From positions 6,423,501 through 6,487,500 of the forward strand of contig NC_083523.1 in the NCBI RefSeq assembly GCF_032362555.1: DNA of 64,000 nucleotides. The letters are read 5' to 3'. Source of the DNA: Amyelois transitella (Eukaryota; Arthropoda; Insecta; Lepidoptera; Pyralidae). The position numbers were made by a program, and so were the translations under genes. Position 1 is the stretch's first letter. Each line of letters starts with the position of its first letter. This document shows, one piece after another, positions 1-14,055 of the stretch. The notes beneath the pieces are model-generated. The model saw only the letters and a program-made list of their open reading frames with translations, did no database searches and had not been told where the DNA came from.

Positions 1-394
1 TGAGTAGGTATAAATTAAAATGGATAGCAAAGGGGACAAAAAAAAATTTTTTTGCTCTCTGATGCACATTAATCGGATCTGAAAAGTATTTATTTTCGTT
101 TTTTGCTTTAGCCTGGAATCCGGAAGGAAAGGAAAAGTCAAGTGATTATACAGAATGAGTCCAGTCTGTTTTTAGTTACTTTATTAAACAACAGTAGCTG
201 CTAGAGGAAAAGAGTGGTTATTTTATGTACGAGTTTCAATGTTGTGCATGTTTAGTGAAAATGGTTATTTCTTTAGTTGCCATTTCTTGTCGCTGATATG
301 ACATCGCGCTACAAAAACTATAAGGTTTTCTTTATTAATTAAAAAATATTTAAAGACTGAACAAAATTAGAGCTCCAGTGTATTCTGTCCACGT

Positions 395-554
395 TTGTCA
401 TAGTTGCAGCGTGATGTTATATAGCCCAAAGCCTTCCTCAATAAATGGTCTATTCAACACGAAAATAATTTTTCAATTCAAATCAAAGTAGTTTCTGAGA
501 TTAGCGCGTTCAAACAAACAAACAAACTCTTCAGCTTTATAACATTAGTATAGA
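395..554 (-). mobile_element. Helitron-like fragment (5' half)
   Basis: On minus this begins TCTATACTAATGTTATAAAGC, with an A before it, then runs through the GAACGCGCTAATCTCAGAAACTAC-like block also seen at 32,259-32,525. The 3' half is missing. It lies in the last visible ASCC3 intron (1-581), in which I see nothing else. Confidence 0.6.
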
Positions 555-581
555 TAACTATAAATTCTACAAAAGACTTAC

Positions 582-3500
582 TTAAAATTAGGCGTGATAA
601 TGAGTCGTATCCTTAACACAGTCCGCGTGATGGGGTGCAGACTCGCCTCCATTTCCAACAGTGGAAATTCATCGGCGCACTTTTTCATGTGCCGCGCGTT
701 CTTTGGATTGCGAATTAAGTCACCTGAAGAAATGTTTAATACGCTGTATTAGGTTTATTTATCAAAATATTACAAAATATTCACAACAGCTTCGTCAACA
801 TCAAGGTAATACAAAATAGAAACAATCACCAAACAAACAAATACATTTAATCAAAAATACCACCCCGGACTGCACCCGGCTCAAAAGTACCCATTAAACT
901 TGCCGCATTCCCTCTTTGGATAGCTATGGAGAGCCTTTGCACCAGGTACCATCCCGAGCGGTAGTCATAACCACGTGCCCTTAAACGCCGTCCTATCTCA
1001 CCAATAAAGAGCCTCGCCTGACCATGGACCGGCTGTTTCTACGGCCACCGGAACAAACTCATACTGAGTTAATTAATAGTCATAGTGCAACACATTAATA
1101 TTTTTTTATATAGCTATAAGGTTACAACAAATTGGCAGTTGAGTGTAAGGTGGTTCTCGCAAACTTAACGCACGTTCACCCTTGCTTTTAAAATACCCCC
1201 TTAGGTACATAATTTGTGTATTTTTTCGTTTATAAGTGATCTTGAACTATTGACTTTTCCTTAAAAGTTTCGAGAAACGCTATACTTAAGCTATTGCTCT
1301 GTATTTTTTGACTGGCCAGAACTGATTTTAAGACTGTTATATCAGACTTTAATTAGAATATGAGCTAAAAGTGCAGTAAAAGAATTACGGGTCTGCTGGT
1401 AGAAATTGTATTTAATGAACTGCACGTTTCTATCTTTTTAATTCCCTTTTCTGTAAATATTTTAATTTTTATACAAAAGAAGTGGTAAAAACTCAACTGA
1501 GTCAAGAAGGGCCAAATACCTAAATCCACGGCCGTAAAACACATAAAACAATTAGAAATAACTTACCTAATTCCTGCCACTCCATCTCTCTTATCTGATC
1601 GGGTTTCAACATCGGATACTCAATACGCTCCAACGTCTCTATATTGAAACAGTTGAATTGTCTCATGTCGCTATGGAAATCCCACAACTGTAGCTCCAAC
1701 ATTTTGGCTATCTTCAAGTAAATCCCGGCCATGTATGCGTTGTTTTTGCGTAGGGTTATTTCGAAAAGAGCGCGCACTATACGGACTGCGTTCTAAAATT
1801 GGTCGGATAACATTAATGTTAGAATGTAGATAGTAATAAAATTTTGATATATAAAGGACAGATTGACATCATCATATAGCTCAAATTGATAGGTACGTCT
1901 AGAGATTTGAAGTTTGTTATGTAGATTACTTATGTGGTCTAAGGATATCCAAAAGGGGGTTGGAATGAACTGTTTTTTTTGTTTACGCGGGCGTACTATA
2001 GTAAGGTATATGATCTGCTATCAAAAGTCTTGGTCACTAGAATCTAAGCTAGATATTTAGAATATTAAGTATGAATAGTTGTTTTAATATAAATATAAGA
2101 TTTTTACCAGGTATTCAAAGTTTTATTTTCTGTTAGGCAGAAAGAAAGGAAGAAAACGTAGAAGGAATTCTCATTATTTTACCTGACTAATATAATTGAG
2201 ATCAGACTGAAGCGATGATCCATTGACGCGTCCTCTCGACAAGTAAACTTGCAGTAGTATATTAATCTTCCAATGTATATCTTCAGGTGGATCTTCTATT
2301 CGAAGTTCGCAATAGTGGTCTTTGAGTTGCCACAGTTCGGAAAGTTCTTCTTTCCTAACCTGTGGATGAAGAATTATTATAAGAAAAATAAATTAAGTTG
2401 ATTAAAAATGAAAACAATAAAAATATATATATTATAAATCAGAACAACTGTTGCCATAAGTCATGTTTGATTAATGTTTAAAAAAATATCTATATAGTTT
2501 CTAATTCTATTAAGTTCCGTATTGTTTCCGGCACATCATGTCACGATGTCACTATTTGAATCTCTGAATGTGGCCTTTCAATCTTTTCAATACTGTTACA
2601 GACGTGACTATATGTATGTATATCGGCTTTCCACCCGGGAGAGAAACCTGACCAAACATATATATGTACGTAATATGTTTATGTCATAGGAGGGGACTGC
2701 GTGAAAAACTAGTTGAAATAGCTATGTAATATATATTTTTAAGATCTAGAAGGTTTTAGAAGATACCTTGAGCTGCTGGAAGTCGGAACAGCGTGTCAAC
2801 ATTTGCAACACTTCGCCCTGAGTCATAGACTTGCGCACCATAGAGTTGAACACTTCCATAGTCTCGCACGTGATGTAGTAGTGACTTGCGCTACGGCCAA
2901 GATCTAAAATATTTCTTATATTATTAATGTTGTTTTCAAGAACGGATTTAGATTTGAATGAATAAAATTCAGGGTAAAGGTGCCTTTCGTGTTTTGTTTT
3001 TACAAAATATATAGATCTTAAATCTAAACCATGGACAAAATGTATAAATTAAAATCGCACTGACATAGTTATGAATGTAGATGAAGCGAAATAAGTGTGC
3101 CTACCTACTCCTTCAGGAATGTGGCGTCATTTTACGTACTTTATGTTGTCAGATGGCTACGGACTGAAAACTTCACCGAGATGAGAATGATATTGGAAAT
3201 AAAATAATAATATGTTATTGTGCTCTTGTCAAACTCAAAGAAGTTTGAAGTTTAAAGAAATTTGTAAAGTCTGATGAATTAATAAAATATATGACATAGT
3301 AAATATATGTGCCGTGTGGTTCCCGGCACCAATTACAAAAAAGAATAGGACCGCTCCATCTCTTTCCCATGGATGTCGTAAAAGGCGACTAAGGGAATAG
3401 GCTTACAAACTTGGGATTCTTTTCTAGGCGATGGGCTAGCAACCTGTCACTATTTGAATCTCAATTCTATCATTAAGCCAAATAGCTGAACGTGGCTATT

Positions 3501-6500
3501 CAGTCTTTTCAAGACTGTTGGCTCTGTCTCCCCGCAAGGGATATAGACGTGACCATATGTATGTATGTAAGTAAATATATAGCCCTTCTCCCATTGTAGC
3601 GCCCAACAACCTTAATTGTTCCTTTATTTTATAAATGATGACCTGAATACTGTACATTAAGGATGCAATAAATAAATTAAATTGAATCAACTTACCTGTA
3701 ACATTAAGATCGCCAGTCCTCTCATTGTACCGTATCATTTGCGTTTTGTCCAACTGCATGGCGGCCGCTGTGATTAATTCCCTGCGTTTAGTTTCCAACA
3801 TCGGCTCTTCTTGCACGTCGTTGTAGGTAAGGCCGTAAACCTAAGTCATATAAGTTAAGGTTATTTATTTAAAACTTTATTGCACAAAAAAAGTGTATAA
3901 AAGGCGCATTTAATACCGTTTGGCATTCTCTACTAGTCAACCAGCTGACCAAACAGAAAAAACTTTAAGTTGGTGGTGCAATAAAGTGCACAATAAAGGT
4001 TAATTAGTTTTTTAAGCTTACCTGTGGATTGATTCTCATTCTCACGAATAGGTAGGTGTAACTGAGCCACTCAACCGCCTCGTCTATGTTAGTAACAGTG
4101 CCAAGAGCGACCTGTGTAAGTAAGAGGACAAATAGTTTTATTTATATGCTTTATTTTCCTTTTTTTATTATGCTTTTTATTGATTTAATATACATAAATA
4201 TAATCACGTCTTATTCCCTTGCGGGGTAGATAGGCCTTAATTGACCATTCACACTGGCCTCATTTATTTTCCTTGTTAATGTACAGTATTGTACAGTCAC
4301 CTGGTGAGAAACATGTTTCTCTGCACATACAAATCAAAACTACAGAAGGTCAAGTTTTTCATCTTCTCAACTTTATTAAACCTGTATGATAAGACTTATG
4401 AGAGTAAAACTTACCTCAGCATTAAGATTGTCCGCCAAAAGATTGATGAAATTGCTCTCAATGGGAAACTGGTTGGTCATCGATTTTAGGTAATGTGTTA
4501 GCTTGTCATGTGTAGTTATAATGATACCGGTGCCAGAGGAATCGAACTGTGGTCTTCCCGCGCGACCGAATATTTGTAACACATCTAGTATACTTAAGTC
4601 CACGAATGTGCCGTGGCTTTGGTCGTAGATTTCGGTGCCCTATTTGATAAAAAGAAACTAAGTAAATTTAAATAAAAGAAAATAAGATATTGACTGTCAG
4701 TAACGGTTAAAATATTGTATTAGAGCTGTAGACTTAGGAATAAATAAATAAATAATACAAATAATTATAAGAAATAACAAAATCCAAAATAGCGTCGGAA
4801 GGCGCTATCTTCGCTCGTAATTTATAATATTACATGCCTACTTAATGTAATTTTCGATGTTTATAAAATAAAATAAAAAATACTTACCCTGATAATAACA
4901 GCGTGTGCGGGCAAATTGACTCCCCAAGCTAGCGTCGAAGTACACACTAGAACTTTTATGTATCCTTCCCCGAAATATTTCTCCACCATGTTTCTGCAAT
5001 TATTTCAAGAAGACATCATAATGAATGAATGAAATTCCTCTTATTGCACATAAGAAAAACACGAGAAAGGTGATGCATAATGCAAGATTAGTATAACGAA
5101 TACGATCTAATGGGAATATCAGGTGATTTTATGAAATACAGTTTCGATCATGATATGATCTCACTTACTCTCCTATTACAATCAGTTTGTAAATGTAATC
5201 TGACATTCAGCTTTACAGTAAATGAGATGGCAATCAAGACTATGGTATGATGAGAAAGAGAGAGTCAACAATGTTTAGAAGTGATATAAATCATCACTTA
5301 TATTTCTCACGGGAGTCTTATCCCGAGAAACAGCTAGTCAGCCATCAGAAAACAGTGAGAAACAGAACATTAAAAGATTTACCTATCACTTCTCAGCATG
5401 CCGGCATGATGGCACGCAAAACCACACGCGAACAACTCTCCCAAAATCTTATTTGGACTTGTGCTTATCGCTTTTTTCGCTTTCAAAAAGCCACCAGAAT
5501 CCTCCGGCTCGAAATGTTTCAAATGGCCCTTCTTCTGGGCCAATTCTTTGAGCACTAAAGCCGTTTGGTGTGTAGCGTTTCGGGCGTGAACGAAAACCAT
5601 CACTTGGTGACCCTTTTGGACCATATCCGAGGCTTTTTCGTAGCATATGTCGTTCATTATTTGCATCTATGGTTCAAGATAAAAAAAGAGTTTAATCATA
5701 ATCATTTATTCCTTTAATGTAGTTACAATATAGGTCTTAATAATTTTAGTATAGTTTTTGTGCACACATTTCTACCTCTCAAGGCGTCAGAATTATATAC
5801 ATATATTTTAAATAAGCAGCGTATAAAAGCTAGGCTCTGTCTAATTATGTCATTTGATATATGTTATCAAATTAGAGTCAGGAAATAAAATTTGTATGTT
5901 TTTCTTAAAATAAATTAAAAAAATAATACCTGTCTAAGATGTGCACCACCGCCGCTACCAACTTCTTTGACGCCAATAAACTGCTGCTCCAAAGGTACCG
6001 GACGGAAACGAGAGTCGAAGAAGAATAGACCGATGTTTGGGTTTACTCTTAGGAACCTGTTGAGTTTTAATCGATTTAGATTTATACCTTATGATTTCTG
6101 ATAGAAAAGAAGGAGTAGGAGTCACCAAAAAATATTCATTTATTTAGTAGGTTGTCCACCGTAAAAAGTATCTAAATCTTTTCTCAAGTCTCAAAATCCT
6201 GGTCACGTCATCCTCAACAAAAGATTCTCTTATTTGAATTGTATAATGCTATAGCATAAATATAAAAATAATACCTAAAAACGTCAAGGTAATTGGGCAG
6301 TGTAGCCGATTGTCCGACTATGTACTTGTCTCAAAGCTATAATATGAGGCGCATATACATATTAAAGTTAAAAGTGTATAATAAGAATCACCTGGCAACG
6401 TCAAGATAATTGGGCAGTGTAGCTGAAAGTCCCACTATCCTGATCATGTTCTGAGTTGACTCCACTTGTCTTAGGGTCCTGGCCACGATAGCCTCGACTA

Positions 6501-9500
6501 TGGGCCCTCTGTCCCCGTGGAGAAGGTGAACTTCGTCGATGATTAGCAGCTTTACGATTGACGCCAGTTCCGTGTCGGCTGCAAAAAGTATTGACATTTA
6601 TATTGACTGTATCATTATTTTTCTTTAAAATATTAGTAAGGATTGGAACTGACTATATGTGTGTAACCTTAAAACTTTAACAAATATTTTATGCGAAAAG
6701 TGACGGATCCTCTTGCCTTAAAAGGTTACTAAAACAGCCCATTCAAACAGCCAAAAATTGGACCATAACTCCAGACAAAGAAAAACGTCAGAATGGCTAA
6801 TGAAACTCTAAACTACTGAACTATTACCTCACGAACGGATATCCCTAACGTTTTGATACGATATTCCATATAACCTTCTAAATTTAGTTTTAGTAAATTA
6901 GTAAACTAAACTTACTAGCCCCTTTCCTGGTGACCACATCCCATTTTTCCGGCGTAGTGACTATCATTTGCGTCTGTTGGACCTCTGTTTTGGTGAGTTT
7001 CATGTCTCCTGTCAACTCCCGAACGGATATCCCGAGCCCTTTTAGTCGCCGCCCGAAGCTAGCAGTCATTTCTGATGCAAGGGCCTTCATCGGGGCTATG
7101 TAAATTATCTGATGGATAGTAAAGATAAATCATCACTCTGCTAATGCGTCGACATACATTCATAACTACTTGGTCTTAGGAAGATGAGATTTGGAGAAAT
7201 GGTTTTGTAGTTTGAGGGGAATATTAAGTAAAGATAAGCCCTTTTAAAAATAACTTATTTTACGTTTCACGGACAAAATCTAATTTAATTAACAGCTTCA
7301 AATAAAAATACCTTAAATTTATTCTTCATAATGACGTTATTCTCTATATGCTGTTTTATCTGATGCACCACAGTCAAGAGAGCTATGTTCGTTTTACCCG
7401 CTCCGGTCGGCGCGCAAATAAGGAGGTTCTCATTAGTGTTGTAAGCAGTTTGGAACACCACAGACTGGATTCGGTTCAGTTCTTTTATGTTCTCGAACGC
7501 CATTTGGCCAATCTGTAAGTAACGTGAAACCAGATTTAAATTTTTGGCCGCAATATCAAGTTACCCAAATACACTGAAACTCCTTAGAGTTCCGTGTAAG
7601 GTAACTTGATGCGGCTGACCTTACATTCTGACGATGATCTAACATTAGAAAAGTTTGTAAAGACAAATCTTTCCTACTCGATAATTGCGTACATACATTT
7701 TGGTTATTTTAATTTTAAACAATGATTCTCCAGAAGTAAATCAATACAAATGGATACTTAATTTTGTTTATTTAATTGGAGTTTTGTTATTATTTCTACC
7801 CTCTCTTGTTACTAAGCTGTAAGTCTTCCAAAAAATATATAAAATCCCAAAATGTCTGTCATTAAAAAAAAAAAATCTGTTTTTTTTGGTAAGCTGACAT
7901 ACCTCATCTAACTCGGCAATCGGCACTCGTTTATTCCCGACTTCCAATGGTGCTGGCTCGTTCTTGGGTATGATGACCTCTTCGTACTCCTTGAGGTCTT
8001 TCCTCACTGCGTTTTCTGGTAGCATCAGCTTTAGGCCAGACACGAAACCTAAAAGATATATAAGTCGATAAATACTTACTTCAAGGCTAACTCAATTTGT
8101 GTAAACTGTCCCGTATATATTAATTAATTTATACTATAATTAATGCTTTCCAATAGGAAGGTGTAGAATGCATCTTTATTAAATCTGATTTGACTTTTGT
8201 GATTGCTTGATAAGATCAAAAATTGACTTCGATTTATTATCTTATCTAAGGTTGACTGGCATTGAATTAAGTTAACCTGTTGTCGTTATAAGGCTGAGTA
8301 AAGTTTTAAATAAATGTGGATGCATACACATGCAAAAAAAGTGTGCAGGGATAATAATTATCCTTCCAAAAAAGATATTGATTATTATGTGTGAACTGAA
8401 GGCTTTTGTCCCGGTGTAATCCTTCCATTATTTACTTCAGTTGTCTAAATTAATCTGTCTACCCAGTTCAGGTAAAGATATGATATATGTGAATAATATA
8501 CATTAACATATATAGGTTCGTAATATTCTTACCAGCAGCGCCTTTAGCATCAATAGACTTATCATATACATTAGGATATTGAACTTTTGTTTGGAAATAC
8601 GATATTTTCTGAAGAATCGGGTCAATGTTGGCAGCTGATTTTGACACTGAGAAGGGCACCACCGGTTTTGATAATTCTGCTAAGCTAAAGATTATAAAAT
8701 CATTTGTTTAAAAAGCTATAGTCTTATAATTATAATAGGTATTATATTATAATAATAATTTATGGAACATTCATTTGGCTGCGTTTTTGGTAAACTGAAA
8801 ATTTCGCCTTAGAACTGGATATCTTAAAAAACTATAACATTACATTTAATTTCAAATAAAGTGTGTAAAATATTTTTTTAAATTTAAAAAATGATGATTT
8901 TTTTTTATAAAATGCTTTATTTTTTTAACAGTGAAAATGGTCTTTGAACCAAAAAAAAGCTTAGTTACCGTTTTTCCCTCATCTGAGCAATATTGATTTC
9001 GGGTTCATCGTCTTCATTGTCGTTCTTCTTAGAATTTTTCGCCTTCTTCTCCTCTTTCCTAACTAACTTTGCTATTAACTTTTCTTGTTCTGACTGTACA
9101 GACACTTGACACAAATATTGAGGCATTTTATTTTCGGGGAGAGTGGCAGCCACTGGAAAACACATGGTGAATTGAGAACCTTCTTTTTTGAATTAGGTTC
9201 AAAAAAATGCAGAATAAAACAATGGTTGATCAATGGCTCAGACCTCAAGACTAAACTTTGCCATGTAAGGGGTGAGAAATTAATGTTTTCAGAGGTTTCT
9301 ATGTTTTAGTGAAAGCACACTCAATCAAACTCAATGTTTCAAATTTGTTTTAATCACAGAAATTGAACATGTGACCTAACAATAACATTTTTGGGAACAA
9401 ATAATGTTCTTTTCAACAAAATAGTTTTTTCATTGATACTCACATTCGGCTATAGTAGGTTGAGGTGGAGGCGCTTTCAAACTCTCCGTAATCTCCTGTC

Positions 9501-11005
9501 TATGCACCAACATCTCTTGAATGAACTCAAACTTATCAAAGCCAAGCAAATCGAACAAGTCATTTTGCAACTCATCATTACTCCGAGGGGAGTTGAGGAA
9601 TGTAATGATAGATTGGAGTATGTCTGCGCTGGACATGCCACTGTCGTCACTGTAGAGTTCCTTGATTTTTATTTCCAGCCAGCTTTTGGTGAACTGTTGG
9701 TGGAATGTTTATGAGAAATATATTACACATTTTACTTTAATTCAAAAGAAAAAAAATTTAAATACATAGATTAGATGAACTTTACTTAGCCATTTATTCA
9801 TAGTACTAGAAACTAAAAAAAAAAATTAAGGACATAAAATATAAATCAATTTTTAAATTACATATTTAATGAGAATAAATGACAACTTAAAGCCCAGAGC
9901 TTTTCTTTTTTTTATCAATTGAAAAGCTAAAAGCTATTTATTACCTTAGACGATGGTGTAGTTTTACCAATATGAGCTGCATTATTATCTTTGACACTTT
10001 TGTTTTTATACTTCATCGAGAAGTCAGTGACAAAAGAGCCAGCAGTTGCGGGTTTACTGATCATTTTAGCGAGCGGTTTCTTCACAGGTTTGTATGGGAT
10101 GTAATTAATTTGTATGTGGTCACCCCAAAGTTTAACATTTTCTTTATTTTCACTTGCTTCTTTTTTGATATACTCTTTGGTCTCTTCAGAAATTTCACTG
10201 GATATTTTTGTGACAATCTGTAAAGGAGTTCATATTAATAATATCGAAGAATTAAATCATTGTTACATATTCTTTTCTCAAGTTTTGACATGAAATAAGA
10301 TGACCTCATAAAATATATCCCTCAGCATTTTAAATAACTGCACATGCAGTTCTATAAGGCCCAAGTTTTATTATACATTACATTTTTCTTATTAGAATCT
10401 AGTCACAATTTTCCCAATACTGTTTTCAAGGATTCAATTTTTTATTAATTATATGATTGAGTGTGTATGAAAAAGTTAATCTAAGATAAATTGTGTAGTA
10501 GTACCTGACAAATCTTATTGGCGGTAATAGTTGTGACTGCTCCAAAAGTCTGTCGTAGCTCATTTAGATGCTTCAGCATTACAATATCATGGTCAAGGAA
10601 CATTCTAAGGACCATCACTGCAGCATCATCAGCCATTTCATCAGACATATCACTGCTTAGTTCCAGACATGCATCTTTTAGGTTTTGTAGTAGTGTTATC
10701 AGGTCAATGGCATTAGGTTCATTTTGCTTTATGTAAGCACTGATATCTGCGAAGGATTTGAATCTGAAAAATAATTGATAAGTGTTTCCAGGTTTTAAAG
10801 AAATAAATTTAATTTTTAATCCAATTTTGAACAATTTAAAATTACACCATTATACCATAGATATTTAAAGAAACAATACTTACTTTTTCAGCTTCCTGGA
10901 CCTGAGGCCAGTTGGTTTAGTAGGATCAGTGGGTTTCAAACAACGCGGCTTATCGAGTTGCGTGTGAGCCCTAAGGGCCCGTGTTATTCTTGGAAGCTCT
11001 ATCAT
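582..11005 (-). CDS. ASCC3: ASCC3, activating signal cointegrator 1 complex subunit 3 (5' part, 20 exons, runs off left edge)
   Basis: Large Ski2-like DNA/RNA helicase of the ASCC complex, known for alkylation repair and for splitting collided ribosomes. Coding exons read on minus: 10884-11005, 10505-10763, 9945-10217, 9444-9693, 8969-9152, 8533-8684, 7903-8048, 7312-7512, 6916-7108, 6392-6578, 5930-6056, 5383-5666, 4888-4993, 4415-4639, 4022-4111, 3696-3840, 2767-2903, 2183-2359, 1567-1792, 582-723. Every junction has GT/AG and the phases fit, giving about 1,208 codons; the family has about 2,200, so the second helicase cassette lies beyond position 1. Start chosen because [14 protein letters not shown] resembles the ASCC3 N-terminus. 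First cassette motifs: GAGKT (499-503), TTPEKWD, DEVH (608-611), [30 protein letters not shown] (850-858). The order and the N-terminal [12 protein letters not shown]-type segment fit ASCC3 better than the spliceosomal relative Brr2. No break was seen. Confidence 0.95.
2515..2625 (+). repeat. short copy of the TATG-tailed repeat
   Basis: A degenerate copy with the CACTATTTGAATCTC block, a TTTTCAATACTGTTACAGACGTG-like segment and a TATGTATGTATA tail. It lies in the ASCC3 intron between exons 2767-2903 and 2183-2359. Confidence 0.6.
3311..3570 (+). repeat. TATG-tailed interspersed repeat, full-length copy
   Basis: The clearest full copy of a ~260-bp family. It opens GCCGTGTGGTTCCCGGCACC, passes CCATGGATGTCGTAAAAGGCGAC, GGCGATGGGCTAGCAACCTG and CTGTCTCCCCGCAAGGGATA, and ends GACGTGACCATATGTATGTA. 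Other copies in the window are cut at different 5' points but share the 3' tail, which suggests retroposition (SINE, or the 3' end of a LINE). It sits in an ASCC3 intron. Confidence 0.8.
3869..4005 (-). mobile_element. 3' end fragment of a non-LTR element (AAGGCGGACTTAATGCC family)
   Basis: Shares ACTTTATTGCACAAAAAAA, the GGCATTCTCTAC block and ACTTTAAGTTGGTGGTGC with the longer copy at 33,215-33,670, which encodes a reverse-transcriptase C-terminus on minus. It ends a few bases before the ASCC3 exon at 4022-4111. Confidence 0.7.
6271..6322 (-). pseudogene. partial duplicate of the end of ASCC3 exon 10, including a donor-like site
   Basis: In the intron just after ASCC3 exon 10 lies a ~50-bp copy of that exon's last bases. 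On minus it reads [10 protein letters not shown] in frame and ends in AG|GTATTA, a plausible donor, as exon 10 (6392-6578) ends in AG|GTGATT. Similarity stops upstream at about VG, where a TAG could serve as acceptor. Differences from the parent include silent changes plus Leu to Gln and Ala to Phe. Probably a dead tandem duplicate; use as an alternative mini-exon is possible but unproven. Confidence 0.6.
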
Positions 11006-12733
11006 TGTTACAAACTAACGCCACCCTTAAAAATAACAAGATAAAATTAAGTTAATCAGTAACAGATGCAAAATAATATTGTGTAATGTATAGGGAAAAC
11101 TTTGTAAATATGATGGTTAAAACATATTGTGAAATATTATAAAAGTACCTTTAGATAAAAGTTAATTATAGTTTTTTTGCTCTTTTAAGTAAGTACAGCA
11201 AAGTGGTTACATTTTAATACTACAGACAAAAAGCACCCACTAGAGACTTATTATCAAATTTAGTAAAATTTTATTAAATTGGTTTCCTCTGGAATGGTAA
11301 ATTTTGCTTTGTTTTGACACATTTCTCGTTTTCTGATGTCACTGTCAAACGATGTGACTGTAAACGATTTTTTTTGTTAGGCATAGATCTGCATTGATAG
11401 TGGCAGAGTCGGAGTTGCATGCTTACAATTTTCTGTTTTTGTTGTGCCGTGTGGTTCCCAGCATTTTAGCACTCCATATCTTTCTCATGGATGTCATAAA
11501 TGGAATAAGAGTGAAAAAACTAGCGTCTACATCTGAGACCCCTATAAATATGCGATTCATCAATCTCCCGGCTTTGCTTGTTCTAGCGTCCTCATTACTA
11601 AATTTATTATTATGACTACTTAGACACTAATTAGCCCAGCTTTTACTTGCAGCTTCTTCCGCGCCACCTAAGTACATAAAAATACAGGATTTTCATAAAT
11701 CCCTCGGGAATAAAAATTTTTACCGGAAAGAAATATCCCCTTTGTCCCTCTCTAAACTTTCAATTATAAACTAATACGCGAATTTTAATAATATTGGTTC
11801 AGTAGATAACGTGTCAAGTGGTTGTTACCTTTTAACGAACAAATAAACTTACTATTTCCTTTATAATCCTCACTGTGTAGGAGCATAATTTCCGTGGTTC
11901 TGTCTATGTATAGTCAGGATATTCACGATTAGGAAGCCAGGTTCATAATAAATTTCCGGTGACGCCCTTTCATAGGGAAATTTAACCCAGCTTGGATTAT
12001 GACACTATTTTTTCCCTTAGCTTTAAATGAAACAGCAGTCAATTTATTAAACTTGCTTTATTTTAGTGAAGCAATAATTACATTTTGGTACAATACATAC
12101 AATAGTTAATCAGATACCTACCCGTGTAGGTAGGTATGTCTAAAACTTCGGCTTTACCTGCGTTAATGAAATACATGAACAACGGCAAATCGACTCTAAA
12201 CCAGTTACACACATGAATATTTATATATTAAGTAAGTACTTCATTTTTTAGCATATAGTAAGTACACTGGATATGATTAATGTAAATTAAAATTGTGTGC
12301 CTACTTAATTACATTTAATACATAACAACTGTAGGATTCAAGATTATAACATTTTTTTTAATAACCATTCATAATTCAAACGTGAATTTCCATTAAGTTA
12401 CCTAATTTTTCTATTTTCTACCGTCTCCATTTCCCTCCAAACGAAATGAAATAGCAATAAACTTCAGTTATATGTGGATAAACTAAACTAAGAAATTTGG
12501 TGCTATAACTACATTAATTTTTAATGAATAGTTAAACAAGTACTTAAGTATGCATGATGAATTTGTTCTTAAAACCATTTGATATTTTTATGCACAAAGT
12601 AGTATCAATTTATTTTCTTGTGGCATTAAACTCACACACAGCAGTTAAGTAAATTGTATTCCTATTTCTATGGACTAACATAATGTAAATTCGTTGTTGT
12701 CCACATTATCATAGGATAATTATAGTGGCCCTA

Positions 12734-12814
12734 GTAGTATGGCACGCGAGAAGCCGTATTTAAAGCGTGATAGTTTTTAACGCGATAAAAACGACATCGC
12801 GCGTGCCATACTAC
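12734..12814. mobile_element. small foldback MITE
   Basis: Ends are a perfect 14-bp inverted repeat (GTAGTATGGCACGC and its complement). The inside has GATAGTTTTTAACGCGATAAA-like sequence shared with the larger element at 17,651-17,906. Confidence 0.7.
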
Positions 12815-13085
12815 GGGGCATGCCGTGACTTTAAGGGGGTTGACATTTTTATCAAATGATTTTAAAATAACTGCTTGTTACGATATTATTAAACTTTTTG
12901 ATATAAAATGTATCTATGGTGGGTGGATGTATATAACCGTGTGAATATATACACACGTCACGTATAGGTATATTTATCCCTATTGGCCGACTATGATAAG
13001 GTGTATATCTTATCATTACGAGAGGCCTCCATTGGAATTATTTCGGAATCTTAGAGAATATGGCTTTTCTTTTCACTACCTCTTT

Positions 13086-13123
13086 CACAAACTATGTTAG
13101 AGAATATAACATAGTTTGTGAAT
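13086..13123. repeat. perfect-arm hairpin
   Basis: TTCACAAACTATGTTA faces its complement across a short spacer (GAGAATA region). It looks like a recent snap-back inversion, not a gene. Confidence 0.6.
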
Positions 13124-13997
13124 AGCTCATCTGAAGGGGTAAGTGTACAGAGTAAACTGGAAAATAACGATACTGCGCTTAGCCAGTAAGCACTATTCAT
13201 AATACTGTGGTTTTTTACCTTTTTGTTTCGCTTTTTATTATCAAGTGAAACGGGATAGCGGTAGTGCCATTCTACGGCGGCAGCTCTCTCGTATAACTTT
13301 ATGTAAAATGCAAATGTATTTTTTTTTCAATTCAAGGGAAAAGTTATCCCGTATTAGGTAAGAACTTAAATTAGACCAAGCAAACAAGTTTGTTGGGTCT
13401 TTTCAGCTAGTTATTTGTTTATAATTAGGTATAGGAAGATAAGTAATAATATCTTTTCAATGTTTGAAACAATTTTAAATGGCATAAAACAACTTTGTTA
13501 AATATAAACAAGAAAATAACCAACCCAAATCACATATACAGGATGTTTTAAAAATCGTAACAAACAGCGCTCTTAAATTGTAATAAGACTATCGTTGTTG
13601 TAAACTAAAGTTGCCTGCCTGAAAAGGTGAAGGTTCTTCTATTTGTAACAATGACAGATATATTATATTAACAATAGGTACTTAAACCTACTTAATTATT
13701 TAACTTACAATTCTGGTGTGTTTTTGTTTACCTTACAGTGAATCATAGACTAATTTTTAAAACACATTTTTTTATTATTGAGTAACGATACTTTTGGTAT
13801 TAACAAAGTTGACCCAATTGATAAGCAGGCACTTAAACAATTAGTTTTTTGATAATTCGATGTGCCATAATAGGAATTTCATGCGTATTTTGGGCTAAGA
13901 TATTTTAGTAGAGTAATATATTTTTACTTCTAGAGTTTTTTTTTACTACACTTACAATAATATCTTAGCCATCAACAAGATGGTTTTTAAAGGCAGT

Positions 13998-14055
13998 TAA
14001 AATTTAAATAACACCTAGTTGTTAAAAATAGGGTACCTTTTAACAACTAGGCATT
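13998..14055. repeat. inverted repeat
   Basis: CTAGTTGTTAAAA and TTTTAACAACTAG flank a ~10-bp loop, with imperfect outer arms (AAATAACAC / GCATTATTT). Possible small foldback element close to where the nSyb 3' UTR may end. Confidence 0.6.
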
